A stretch of DNA of 64,000 nucleotides from assembly GCA_040768905.1 (NCBI GenBank), contig JAXGMA010000001.1, forward strand, positions 1,798,001 to 1,862,000, written 5' to 3'. Shown piece by piece: positions 43,006 to 50,803 of the stretch. Below the pieces are notes generated by a model. That model had not been told where the DNA came from. It did no database searches and worked only from the letters and a program-made list of their open reading frames with translations. Both the position numbers and the translations under genes were made by a program. Source of the DNA: SZUA-584 sp040768905 (GTDB lineage Bacteria; Bacillota; Clostridia; Christensenellales; SZUA-584). How positions within the stretch are numbered: position 1 is the first letter of the stretch; each line of letters begins with the position of its first letter.

Positions 43006-44928
43006 ATGTTGCGAAAAAGAGCCGTTTGCCTCATCTTATGTATAGCCGTCGTTTTCACCTTGTTTGGCGGGCTGCAGCCAGTCTTCGCACTGCCTGATTA
43101 TTCTGTGATACGCGTTTTGCTTTCCATCCCCAGCACCACATCGCACAACCTGGACATCGACGGCAACTACAGCCTCAACGGCACGGCGCTTTCGCGCACT
43201 GTGCATACGGCGAAGATCGAAAGCGGCAACCTGCGGCTTTACCAGGGCAGCACGCTGCTTGCTTCGGTTTCAACCTCATCGAGCATATGGCTTATGCAGC
43301 ATGCGCCCACACCCGATACGAACAACCATGTCGGTATCTATAATTCGAGATACGAGACGACGCTAAATTACCTTGGAAATATCGAGATCCGCGCAAGCGG
43401 CGGCAATATACAGATCATCAACCACGTCTATCTTGAGGAATACCTCTGCGGCGTCGTGCCACACGAGATGAGCAACTCATGGCCTCTTGAGGCGCTCAAA
43501 TCACAGGCCGTCACCGCGCGCACCTATGCTGTCAATAAGATAGCCAATGCACAATCTTCAATATACGACATTATCGACACTTCTGCGGAACAGGTCTACA
43601 AGGGCTTCAACGCGGCAAACGACAGAGCCATCGCGGCTGTCAACGCCACAGCAGGCCAGGTGCTCAAAAGCGGCAGCGAGTATGTGCAGTGCTATTACGC
43701 CGCTTCCAACGGCGGCTGGACGGATATCCCCCAGCATGTCTGGTCGGCTTCCAATCCCTTAAAGCCCTACCACATCATACAGCAGGACACGTTTGATACT
43801 GCAAACAGCTACAGCATACAGGAGCTTGTCGTTTTCCCAAAAATCATCACACAGAACGACGTTATTCAGTACTGGGATTACAGCAGCGGTTCCATGATCA
43901 AAGGCCCGGCCGAAAAGAACGCGGCCGTCGAGCAGTACATCAAGATCTCTGCGATGGATGCCGTGCGTGCACAAGGCTATATCGCAGGCGTGACCAGCGA
44001 TCTTGAGATCGTCGGCTTTGGCGGCTTTCGGACGCACACCCACCGCGGAAACCACGGCGGGACAGGCAGTTACAACGGCAACGATTTCACCGGCAACAAT
44101 CCCTGCCCCGTTTTTGATTTTGCAGACGTCACCATGACGGTCAACGCTTGGCGTTACGCCACGCCTGTGGATTCGGACGGTGTCGCGCTTGGCGATGTCA
44201 ACGGGGACGGCGTCATCTCCATCACGGATTACACACTGGTGCGCCTGCACATCCTCGGTTTAAGACCCATACCCGATCATATGTTGGCTGCCGCGGATGT
44301 CAACCGCGACGGTGTTATCTCCATCACCGACTATACGCTGATCCGCCTGCATATCCTCGGTTTAAGAGCGATTTCCGGCACAACGGCAGACGGCCTGGTG
44401 CGGGAGCCCGTGACCGTCAGTTTCACCATAGACATGCGCCCACTCGAAACGTCCGGCAGTCTTTACCAGGTTTTCTACCGCAGCCTGCGCATGCTGACCG
44501 TTGAGGAAACAGACACGGCATTCACACTCCAACGCCGCCGCTACGGCCACGGCATCGGCATGAGCCAGCGCGGCGCACAGTCACGCGCGAATGCAGGCCA
44601 CACATACGATCAGATCCTCGCGTTCTACTACCCGAATACGCAGCTTATCACCGAGACTGTCAATGCACCCGTGCTCACGCCTTTGGGCGAACCGCTGCCC
44701 GCGCCCGAACCCACGCCCGATACCACCAATGCCACGGTGACTGTATCGACCACTCTTTATGTGCGCAGCGGGCCGGATACAAGCTATAGCTCGATCGGAA
44801 CCCTGTACAACGGCGACCGCGTGGAAGTCACGGCAGAGCATGACACAAGCGGCGTGCTTTGGTATGAGATCGTCTTTGGCAGCGGCACAGGTTTCGTCCA
44901 CAGCGGTTATGTGGCGCGCGATCCTTAA
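43006..44928 (+). CDS. SpoIID/LytB-domain wall protein with inserted dockerin and C-terminal SH3
   Basis: 640 residues from ATG 43006 (GGAGGG; TTG 43009 is also possible). A signal peptide ends near VFA. A SpoIID domain begins with the substrate site VYLEEYLCGVVPHEMSNSWPLEALKSQAVTARTYAV. It is interrupted by a dockerin pair: DVNGDGVISITDYTLVRLHILGL and DVNRDGVISITDYTLIRLHILGL (about residues 400-460). The SpoIID C-terminal motif GHGIGMSQRGAQSRA resumes after it, and an SH3_3 domain (LYVRSGPDTSYSSIGTLYNGD) closes the protein. SpoIID family members are peptidoglycan lytic enzymes that act on denuded strands. First of three envelope genes. Confidence 0.9.
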   Translation: MLRKRAVCLILCIAVVFTLFGGLQPVFALPDYSVIRVLLSIPSTTSHNLDIDGNYSLNGTALSRTVHTAKIESGNLRLYQGSTLLASVSTSSSIWLMQHAPTPDTNNHVGIYNSRYETTLNYLGNIEIRASGGNIQIINHVYLEEYLCGVVPHEMSNSWPLEALKSQAVTARTYAVNKIANAQSSIYDIIDTSAEQVYKGFNAANDRAIAAVNATAGQVLKSGSEYVQCYYAASNGGWTDIPQHVWSASNPLKPYHIIQQDTFDTANSYSIQELVVFPKIITQNDVIQYWDYSSGSMIKGPAEKNAAVEQYIKISAMDAVRAQGYIAGVTSDLEIVGFGGFRTHTHRGNHGGTGSYNGNDFTGNNPCPVFDFADVTMTVNAWRYATPVDSDGVALGDVNGDGVISITDYTLVRLHILGLRPIPDHMLAAADVNRDGVISITDYTLIRLHILGLRAISGTTADGLVREPVTVSFTIDMRPLETSGSLYQVFYRSLRMLTVEETDTAFTLQRRRYGHGIGMSQRGAQSRANAGHTYDQILAFYYPNTQLITETVNAPVLTPLGEPLPAPEPTPDTTNATVTVSTTLYVRSGPDTSYSSIGTLYNGDRVEVTAEHDTSGVLWYEIVFGSGTGFVHSGYVARDP

Positions 44929-44965
44929 GCGTTTTTTCGCCTAAAATAATTTTGGGGGTTCGTCA

Positions 44966-46486
44966 ATGAAAAACAACAAAACCATCCGTATTGCGGTTTC
45001 GCTAGTACTGGCAGCGGTTTTTTGTTTTGCTGTTGTGACAGCCTTCGCAGCCGCCGAAGATACTGTCGATATTCCTGATGCGGCTTTGCGGCAGGCGCTG
45101 CTTGATGCCGCAGATGCCAATTCTGACGGCAGCCTTAATGAAGGCGAGCTCGGTGCGCTCACAGGCGCTCTTGATCTTTCCGGCCGCAGCATCAGCGATC
45201 TGACAGGCTCAGAATACTTAACCGGTGTTTTATCGCTGGATATCTCGGACAACACCGTGCGCAGCATCGCGCCGCTGACCGGCCTTGCGCTTAACACACT
45301 GGATGTATCGCTCAACTATCTTGATATCACTGAGGGCAGCGATGACATGGCGGATATCGCGCTGTTGCAGGGCGCAGGCTGCTCCGTCACTTACTCTCCC
45401 CAGAAAGACATCCCCGTCAGCGGCATATCGCTGGCTGAAGATCTTGCGATGTGCCCGGGCGATGCGTTTACGCTCACTGCCACGGTTTCTCCGGATGATG
45501 CGGCCGATAAGACCGTCCTGTGGTCTTCTTCCACACCGGCTGTCGCCGCGGTGGAGGCAGGCACGGTCACGGCACATTCTGTCGGCACCGCCATCATCAC
45601 CGCCATAACGCAAGACGGCGGCTATCAGGCTTCGTGTGTGGTCACCGTCAAGCCGGACAAACTCTCCTCCGCCATTTATGATATCAACGGCGGATTGCTG
45701 AGCGGCGTGATGAAGATCACGCTCAGGACCAACTTTTTAGATCTGATAGAAAACGACAACGCCGACCTGCTCATGCTGACCGCAGACGGCCAGCCCTATA
45801 CGGGCGCTGTCGTGGGAACAGGCATGCAGGTACAGCTCGTGATCGGCGGACAGGTGCGCGACACGCTCACGGTCATCGTTGAAGGCGATACCAACGGCGA
45901 CGGAGCCATATCCATCACCGACTACACGCAGATAAGGCTCGATATACTCGGGCTCTCAAGGCTCAGCGGCGCTTTCCGCGAAGCGGCGGATGTCAACCGC
46001 GACGGCGTCGTTTCCATCACCGATTATACGCTGGTTCGGCTCGATATCCTTGCCATCAAACCCATCGGCGGCGCAATGCCCCATCTGCCCGGCAGCGGCA
46101 ACGCGCGTATAGAGAGATTCATAGAAATCGCGCTCGCCCAGCAGGGCAAACCGTATGTCTGGGGCGCACGCGGGCCGGATGCGTTCGACTGCTCCGGTTT
46201 TGTGTACTACTGCCTCACGCAGGAAGGCTACAGCACCGGCCGCTCGACCGCCGATACATACAGCAAGAGGACGGACTGGCTGCTTGTCGGCAAAGAAGAG
46301 CTTAAGCGCGGTGACCTGATGTTCTACTGGTCGCAGGATACGCCGGGGCGTATCGGCCATGTGGGCATCTATCTTGGCAACGGGTACCACATTCACGCCA
46401 CCTCGGCTGGCGGCTGCGTGCTTATCGGCACGTTTACCGGCTACTACGATCAGCAGTTCAGCCATGGCAGGCGTATGTACCAATAA
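44966..46486 (+). CDS. Secreted NlpC/P60 peptidase with LRR, Big_2 and dockerin modules
   Basis: 506 residues. Signal peptide (1-29); EF-hand-like plus leucine-rich repeat region (about 30-135, LDLSGRSISDLTG..LSLDISDN); Big_2 Ig-like domain (about 150-230, VSGISLAEDL...); a linker domain; dockerin pair DTNGDGAISITDYTQIRLDILGL and DVNRDGVVSITDYTLVRLDIL (about 310-365); NlpC/P60 endopeptidase with catalytic DCSGFVYYC (Cys near 409), GHVGIYLGNG and HIHA. It should cut peptide stems of peptidoglycan. The dockerin repeats are near-copies of those in the gene before. Confidence 0.93.
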   Translation: MKNNKTIRIAVSLVLAAVFCFAVVTAFAAAEDTVDIPDAALRQALLDAADANSDGSLNEGELGALTGALDLSGRSISDLTGSEYLTGVLSLDISDNTVRSIAPLTGLALNTLDVSLNYLDITEGSDDMADIALLQGAGCSVTYSPQKDIPVSGISLAEDLAMCPGDAFTLTATVSPDDAADKTVLWSSSTPAVAAVEAGTVTAHSVGTAIITAITQDGGYQASCVVTVKPDKLSSAIYDINGGLLSGVMKITLRTNFLDLIENDNADLLMLTADGQPYTGAVVGTGMQVQLVIGGQVRDTLTVIVEGDTNGDGAISITDYTQIRLDILGLSRLSGAFREAADVNRDGVVSITDYTLVRLDILAIKPIGGAMPHLPGSGNARIERFIEIALAQQGKPYVWGARGPDAFDCSGFVYYCLTQEGYSTGRSTADTYSKRTDWLLVGKEELKRGDLMFYWSQDTPGRIGHVGIYLGNGYHIHATSAGGCVLIGTFTGYYDQQFSHGRRMYQ

Positions 46487-46518
46487 GTTAAAAAAATCTA
46501 ATAACAGGGGTTATCCAC

Positions 46519-47772
46519 ATGAAAAGGTTCTTAAGTTTTCTGCTGGTTATGATGCTGGCAGTGCCGTTCTTCTTGATATCAAGCACCTTTGCTTCTGCAA
46601 ATGTTAAGATATCTGGACCAAGCGAAGTGCAGAAGGGTAGATCGTATAGTTATGACGTAACGGTTTCTGCAAATGCTTCCTCCTTTATAACAATGGTTTC
46701 TTGTGGAGGTGTTTTTAGTGGGAGCAGAGTTGAGTGTAGCAGAGATTCCAGTTCAGGTTTAAACAGCAGTATTTCTCGAAAAGTGACGATTAAAGTGACT
46801 GTTGCCTCGGATGCCAAGCCAGGGGATAAAGGTACTATCTCAGTATCTGGACAAGGCTCAACAGCAAAACTAGATGCAGAAACTGGGGATTATATAGTCG
46901 GAGAGTTTAATATAAGCAGCTCAAAAACTGTTACTGTGGTTGATAAACCGACCTCCACGCCCAGGCCGGCATCCACCTCCAAGCCGACCGAAGAGCCCGA
47001 ACCCACCCCGACACCCGAGCCGACACCGACACCGCCCCCCACCGAATGGGAGCTGTTAAGCAGCACCCTTAGCACGCTTGAACAGGGCGGAAAAACATCT
47101 GTCACCGTCACACAAAGCACACAGATCCCCGTCAGCATACTAAAGATGCTCAAAGAAAAGCAGGGCGTCCTTGAGCTTGATATGGGCACATACTTTTGCA
47201 CCATCAACGGCGCAAATCTGGGCGATCTGCCCGAAGATATGGAAGCCATCGATCTTTCTGTATCCATGGTGAAAGATTTCTCGCTTTCCACCGAAGCGGA
47301 TATGCAGGATGTCTATCAGCTTCACTTCGCACACAGCGGCGTGCTCCCCGGCTGTTTCTCCTACCGCTTCCTCGCCACTGAGCATACGCCCGGCCAAACG
47401 CTGTATCTGTATTATTATTACCCGGATTCAGATGTCATAGAGGGCAAGCAGGAAGCGCTGGTGGATGCGGATGGCTATGTCACCTTTGATATCTACCACT
47501 GTTCCAGTTATTTTGTCACTGCGGCTGTGGTCAGCGGCGCGTCAGGAATTCTTTCCGCACCGCAGGATCCTGCTGACATCGATGCGCAGATCGCGGCTGC
47601 CGTAGAGGCTGCGCTGCTTGAATCCAAAGCGGCAGCAGAGCCTTCAGTGGGATTGCCTGCGTTGATCGCCGCGCTTGCGGGCGCGCTGCTCCTCGGCGTT
47701 TTTGTAACCCTGCTGTCCACACGCACAGGCCCTTTCAAAAAGAAAGAGGACAAGACCGCGCAAGTCATCTAG
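46519..47772 (+). CDS. Cell-surface protein with C-terminal membrane anchor
   Basis: 417 residues. Signal peptide (about 1-27, ending ASA). An Ig-like first domain (ISGPSEVQKGRSYSYDVTVSANASSF...) is followed by a Thr/Pro linker (TPRPASTSKPTEEPEPTPTPEP), a second domain (about 180-340) and a membrane helix (about 380-402) with a basic cytoplasmic tail. The first ~135 codons are AT-rich, the remainder GC-rich. As the anchored member of a trio with two dockerin proteins it could be their docking partner; the first domain has the strand pattern of cohesins but I cannot confirm it. Confidence 0.75.
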   Translation: MKRFLSFLLVMMLAVPFFLISSTFASANVKISGPSEVQKGRSYSYDVTVSANASSFITMVSCGGVFSGSRVECSRDSSSGLNSSISRKVTIKVTVASDAKPGDKGTISVSGQGSTAKLDAETGDYIVGEFNISSSKTVTVVDKPTSTPRPASTSKPTEEPEPTPTPEPTPTPPPTEWELLSSTLSTLEQGGKTSVTVTQSTQIPVSILKMLKEKQGVLELDMGTYFCTINGANLGDLPEDMEAIDLSVSMVKDFSLSTEADMQDVYQLHFAHSGVLPGCFSYRFLATEHTPGQTLYLYYYYPDSDVIEGKQEALVDADGYVTFDIYHCSSYFVTAAVVSGASGILSAPQDPADIDAQIAAAVEAALLESKAAAEPSVGLPALIAALAGALLLGVFVTLLSTRTGPFKKKEDKTAQVI

Positions 47773-47790
47773 ATGAATACTTTAACTGTC

Positions 47791-47818
47791 AAAGCCCCTG
47801 CATCCGCGGGGGCTTTTT
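47791..47818 (+). terminator. Terminator of the envelope-gene trio
   Basis: AAAGCCCCTGC / ATCC / GCGGGGGCTTTTT, 20 bases after the stop of the anchored surface protein gene. Confidence 0.88.
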
Positions 47819-47950
47819 GCTGTCACTTCTTAAATGCACATTATCATCAGCGCCATACCAAAAACCCCGGCGTATTTCCGGGGCCCTGGCTGTGTGTTAT
47901 GTATGCCGCAATTTGGTTTGCAGCAATCTTATAAGCAATGTGATGTTGTG

Positions 47951-48385
47951 CTATTGCGGCTGTTCAGGCGGCTCCGGTGATTTTTCTTTGACCAGCGCAA
48001 AGATCCCGCCCAGCAAAAACAGTATCATGAGGAAAAAGCCGAAACCGGCAATCAGCGAAAGCCCCGCAGCCACCAGCATCAGCACGCCGGCAGTTACGTT
48101 GTTCTTCTCTACCTTGCGTGCGCCCACAAGCCCGAGGATGCCGGCCACCGCACAGAGCACACCTAAAACCACGATCAAAACGCCGCCCATTCCGATCACA
48201 AAAGTATTGATCCAGTTTGTCGAGCCGCCCGGAAGATTGACAAAGTTATTGATGATGGCCATGATCTCATCAAAAAACAGCGTGCCGGTAAACACGATAA
48301 AAAGACCGCCGACGATATATAAAACCGCGCCCACCAGCGCAAGGCAGCCTCCAACCATACCAAGTACGTAACTTGCTTTTCTCAT
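47951..48385 (-). CDS. Small membrane protein (DUF4064-like)
   Basis: 144 residues from ATG 48385 (AAGGAGGATTTGTG upstream). Four hydrophobic segments: about 8-32, 58-80, 84-108 and 110-132. The Gly-rich pattern VGGCLALVGAVLYIVGGLF and the Pro/Glu tail fit DUF4064-type proteins, common in Firmicutes and of unknown function. It is divergent from the PadR gene at 48556 and converges with the surface-protein trio. Confidence 0.8.
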   Translation of the reverse strand: MRKASYVLGMVGGCLALVGAVLYIVGGLFIVFTGTLFFDEIMAIINNFVNLPGGSTNWINTFVIGMGGVLIVVLGVLCAVAGILGLVGARKVEKNNVTAGVLMLVAAGLSLIAGFGFFLMILFLLGGIFALVKEKSPEPPEQPQ

Positions 48386-48475
48386 CACAAATCCTCCTTG
48401 TATGTATTTTATTCTTTTATTGTAATGCACATTGTCTTTATTTTCAAGCTAAAGGTGTTTTTTGAAACCTGCTGC

Positions 48476-48531
48476 TTGACTTATCATTCAGCATATACTA
48501 TAATCATAGTCTATATACTCTATGTATATAG
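48476..48531 (+). promoter_or_regulatory. Sigma-A promoter plus perfect palindromic operator for PadR
   Basis: TTGACT (48476-48481), 17-base spacer, TATAAT (48499-48504). Just downstream is the inverted repeat CTATATAC / TCTAT / GTATATAG (48511-48531), covering the expected transcription start. It is probably the site of the PadR protein encoded next. Confidence 0.8.
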
Positions 48532-48555
48532 TTATTTAGAACCTAAGGAGGCGCC

Positions 48556-48927
48556 ATGCACGCAATCACTCCCTGCGGCCACCACATGCGGCGTTTTATG
48601 GAAATCTGTCTGCTGGAGTTGCTCCAAAACGGGGCTGCGCACGGTTATGCGCTTGCAGAGCAGCTGTCCGGTTTCGGCTTTAAGTCCGATGAACTCAAGC
48701 TCAGCACGCTTTACCGCACATTGCGCGGTATGGAACAGGCCGGCTGGGTGCAATCGCGCTGGGAAAGCGGCGGCCATGGCCCGAAAAAGCGCGTGTACAG
48801 CATCACGCCAAAAGGGTCTGAGGCTCTTGATAAGTGGATCGAAGTGTTAAAGCTGCGCCAAGCGCGCATTTCAAAATTACTGTCCGTACATGCGGCGTCG
48901 GCCAAGAAGGGCGGGGGCCTATCATGA
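48556..48927 (+). CDS. PadR-family transcriptional regulator
   Basis: 123 residues, ATG 48556 behind AAGGAGG. Winged helix: MEICLLELLQNGAAHGYALAEQL, LKLSTLYRTLRGMEQAGWVQSRWE and RVYSITPKGSEALDKWIEVL. The extreme N-terminus MHAITPCGHHMRR carries His and Cys residues that might bind a metal, a feature seen in some PadR-like repressors of efflux. It overlaps the following permease gene (ATGA), so it most likely controls that permease. Confidence 0.93.
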   Translation: MHAITPCGHHMRRFMEICLLELLQNGAAHGYALAEQLSGFGFKSDELKLSTLYRTLRGMEQAGWVQSRWESGGHGPKKRVYSITPKGSEALDKWIEVLKLRQARISKLLSVHAASAKKGGGLS

Positions 48928-49418
48928 ATATCGATACCATTATTTTTTACGCGGCAGCCGGTATCCTGACGGTCATTTCTCTGATAAAAAGCCGGCAGAA
49001 AACCAAAATGGCGTTCAAAAAAGCGTGGCGTGCGTTTGAAAACATTCTGCCCCAGTTTATCAGCATCATGATCATCGTCGGCGTGGTATTGGCGCTGCTC
49101 AATCCCGCTGCCATCAGCCGCATCATCGGCGCACAGTCGGGGTGGCTCGGCGTTTTGCTGGCTTCGGTGGTGGGTGCGGTCACGCTGATCCCGGGCTTTG
49201 TGGCGTTCCCGACGGCGGCGCTTTTGCTTAACGGCGGCGCGGGGTATATGCAGATCGGCGCGTTTGTGTCTTCGTTGATGATGGTTGGTACCGTCACGCT
49301 GCCCGTCGAGTTTAAATACTTCGGAGTCAAAGCATCTTTGCTGCGCAACGCGCTTGCCTTTGCGTTTGCGTTTGTCGCGGCGTTCGTTCTGGGTGCAGTC
49401 ATGGGGGAAATATGGTAA
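48924..49418 (+). CDS. Permease (DUF318/ArsP-like), N-terminal half as separate protein
   Basis: 164 residues with about five membrane helices. It has the typical DUF318 pattern (FENILPQFISIMIIVGVVLAL, LGVLLASVVGAVTLIPGFVAFPTAALLLNGG, VGTVTLPVEFKYFG). Members include ArsP, an organoarsenical exporter, and YraQ-like proteins, usually as one chain of ~300-350 residues. Here the halves are two genes overlapping by 7 bases. Metal or metalloid export is possible, not shown. Confidence 0.82.
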   Translation: MNIDTIIFYAAAGILTVISLIKSRQKTKMAFKKAWRAFENILPQFISIMIIVGVVLALLNPAAISRIIGAQSGWLGVLLASVVGAVTLIPGFVAFPTAALLLNGGAGYMQIGAFVSSLMMVGTVTLPVEFKYFGVKASLLRNALAFAFAFVAAFVLGAVMGEIW

Positions 49419-49948
49419 AAAAACTCTTAAAAAGGTATGCGGCTGCGCTTGCCGCCGTGCTCGGGCTGGCGGCCCTGCTCATCTTCGTGCCCGACATAGG
49501 CGCAAAAGCACTGGGCACAACGCTTTTCAGCTTTAAGGAAATGCTGCTTGTGCTGCCGCCCGTATTTGTCATGCTCGGCCTGCTCGACGTCTGGATCCCG
49601 CGCGAAACCATGGTGCGCTTTTTGGGCGCAGGTTCGGGGCTGCGCGGCGGCGCGCTCGCGGTACTTTTGGGGTCTGCGGCAGCCGGGCCTCTTTATGCCG
49701 CTTTCCCGATGGCAGCGGTCTTCATGAAAAAAGGAGCCAGTTTTTTCAACGTGCTGCTTTTCCTCGGTGCATGGTCAACGACAAAAATCCCCATGGTCCT
49801 TTTTGAACTTGCGTCCATGGGGCCGGTGTTTACGTTTACGCGGCTTGGTTTAAGCCTTGCCGGCATCACGCTGATCGCGCTGCTGGTCAGCCGCATTTCG
49901 GGCAAGAACGAGATCACACGCATTTATGAAAACGCCAAAGCCCTGTAA
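49412..49948 (+). CDS. Permease (DUF318/ArsP-like), C-terminal half
   Basis: 178 residues with about five helices. It repeats the family signature (LDVWIPRETMVRFLGAGSGLRGGALAVLLGSAAAGPLYAAFPMAAVFMKKG and FLGAWSTTKIPMVLFEL). It pairs with the previous product, from which it is translated in an overlapping frame. The two proteins likely form the transporter as a heterodimer. Confidence 0.82.
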   Translation: MVKKLLKRYAAALAAVLGLAALLIFVPDIGAKALGTTLFSFKEMLLVLPPVFVMLGLLDVWIPRETMVRFLGAGSGLRGGALAVLLGSAAAGPLYAAFPMAAVFMKKGASFFNVLLFLGAWSTTKIPMVLFELASMGPVFTFTRLGLSLAGITLIALLVSRISGKNEITRIYENAKAL

Positions 49949-49959
49949 CAGCTTTTTCG

Positions 49960-49989
49960 GGCCATGCCGTCACGGTATGGCCTTTTTTT
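49960..49989 (+). terminator. Terminator of the PadR-permease operon
   Basis: GGCCATGCCG / TCA / CGGTATGGCC (one G-T pair) followed by seven T. It also lies just downstream of the minus-strand GNAT gene. Confidence 0.9.
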
Positions 49990-50007
49990 GTTCTCTTTAT
50001 AAGAGGG

Positions 50008-50640
50008 CTATTGGCCGGTCATCTGCGCAAACTTTTTCTGGCTTTCGGTCACGCGTTTTTCCTTAAACGGAAATGTCTTGTCAAACTCGATCAGTTCATT
50101 TGGGTCAACGCTATACGCTTCACCCTCCAAAAAGCGGCCGGAAACATAGTCAAGCGCGCCCGGTACAATCTCCAGAGCCATCAGCGGATCAATGAATTTT
50201 CCCTCCGATGTGCTGATGCCAAAGGCTTGTGCGCTTTGAAAGCCAAAACGCCGGTAATACGCAGGATCCCCGTAGATCAGCACAGCTTGATGGCCAAGCC
50301 CGGCAGCAGCTTTGAGTGAATGCCGGATCAGCATGCCGCCTATGCCCCGCTTTTGAAAGGCTGGCAAAACACTCAAAGGCCCGAAAGTGATCACATCAAA
50401 GATTTTTTGATCGTCATTCTTAACCGTTGAACGGCAGTACATAATGCTGCCGACGACCTGTCCGTCTTTTTCGGCTACAAAATCAAGCGCGGGTATAAAG
50501 GCCGCACAGCTCCGCAGTTTGTGCGCGAGCAAATGATCGTTACACCCCGGCACATGCAGGTTCCAGAATGCCTCGCGCGTTAATTCTTCAACGTCACGGT
50601 GGTCTCTCTTTTCTTCCCGTCTTATTGTGATGTTCATCAA
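50008..50640 (-). CDS. GNAT-family N-acetyltransferase
   Basis: 210 residues. The acetyl-CoA site is LPAFQKRGIGGMLIRHSL (the Q/RxxGxG/A motif, about residues 94-111), with FVAEKDGQVVGSIMYC before and VLIYGDPAYYRRFGFQSA after, a pattern of the YhbS-like group. Cytoplasmic; the acceptor substrate (small amine, antibiotic or protein) cannot be told. The ATG at 50640 has only a weak GGGGAT-like ribosome site. Its stop is close to the permease terminator. Confidence 0.9.
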   Translation of the reverse strand: MMNITIRREEKRDHRDVEELTREAFWNLHVPGCNDHLLAHKLRSCAAFIPALDFVAEKDGQVVGSIMYCRSTVKNDDQKIFDVITFGPLSVLPAFQKRGIGGMLIRHSLKAAAGLGHQAVLIYGDPAYYRRFGFQSAQAFGISTSEGKFIDPLMALEIVPGALDYVSGRFLEGEAYSVDPNELIEFDKTFPFKEKRVTESQKKFAQMTGQ

Positions 50641-50746
50641 ATCCCCTTCATTCCTTGATATTCATGCACACACATTATAGCACCCATGCGTTTTTATGAC
50701 ACCTGTCTTCATACGCACAATCTTTAAGAATAAGCGTATCCTTTTG

Positions 50747-50767
50747 TGCGCAAAATAATTTGGCGCA
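50747..50767 (+). promoter_or_regulatory. Imperfect palindrome upstream of adhE
   Basis: TGCGC-AAA / ATAA / TTTGGCGCA, an inverted repeat with one unpaired base, 37 bases before the adhE start. Its location suggests an operator, perhaps for a redox regulator; it is not a good match to the Rex consensus TTGTGAA-N4-TTCACAA. Confidence 0.3.
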
Positions 50768-50803
50768 GTAAAGATTATGCACCAGCTCAAAGGAGAAGCT
50801 AAA

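Noticed and set aside
50700..50776. Rex binding site for adhE
   Set aside because: The palindrome lacks the TTGTGA/TCACAA ends; kept only as an imperfect inverted repeat of low confidence.
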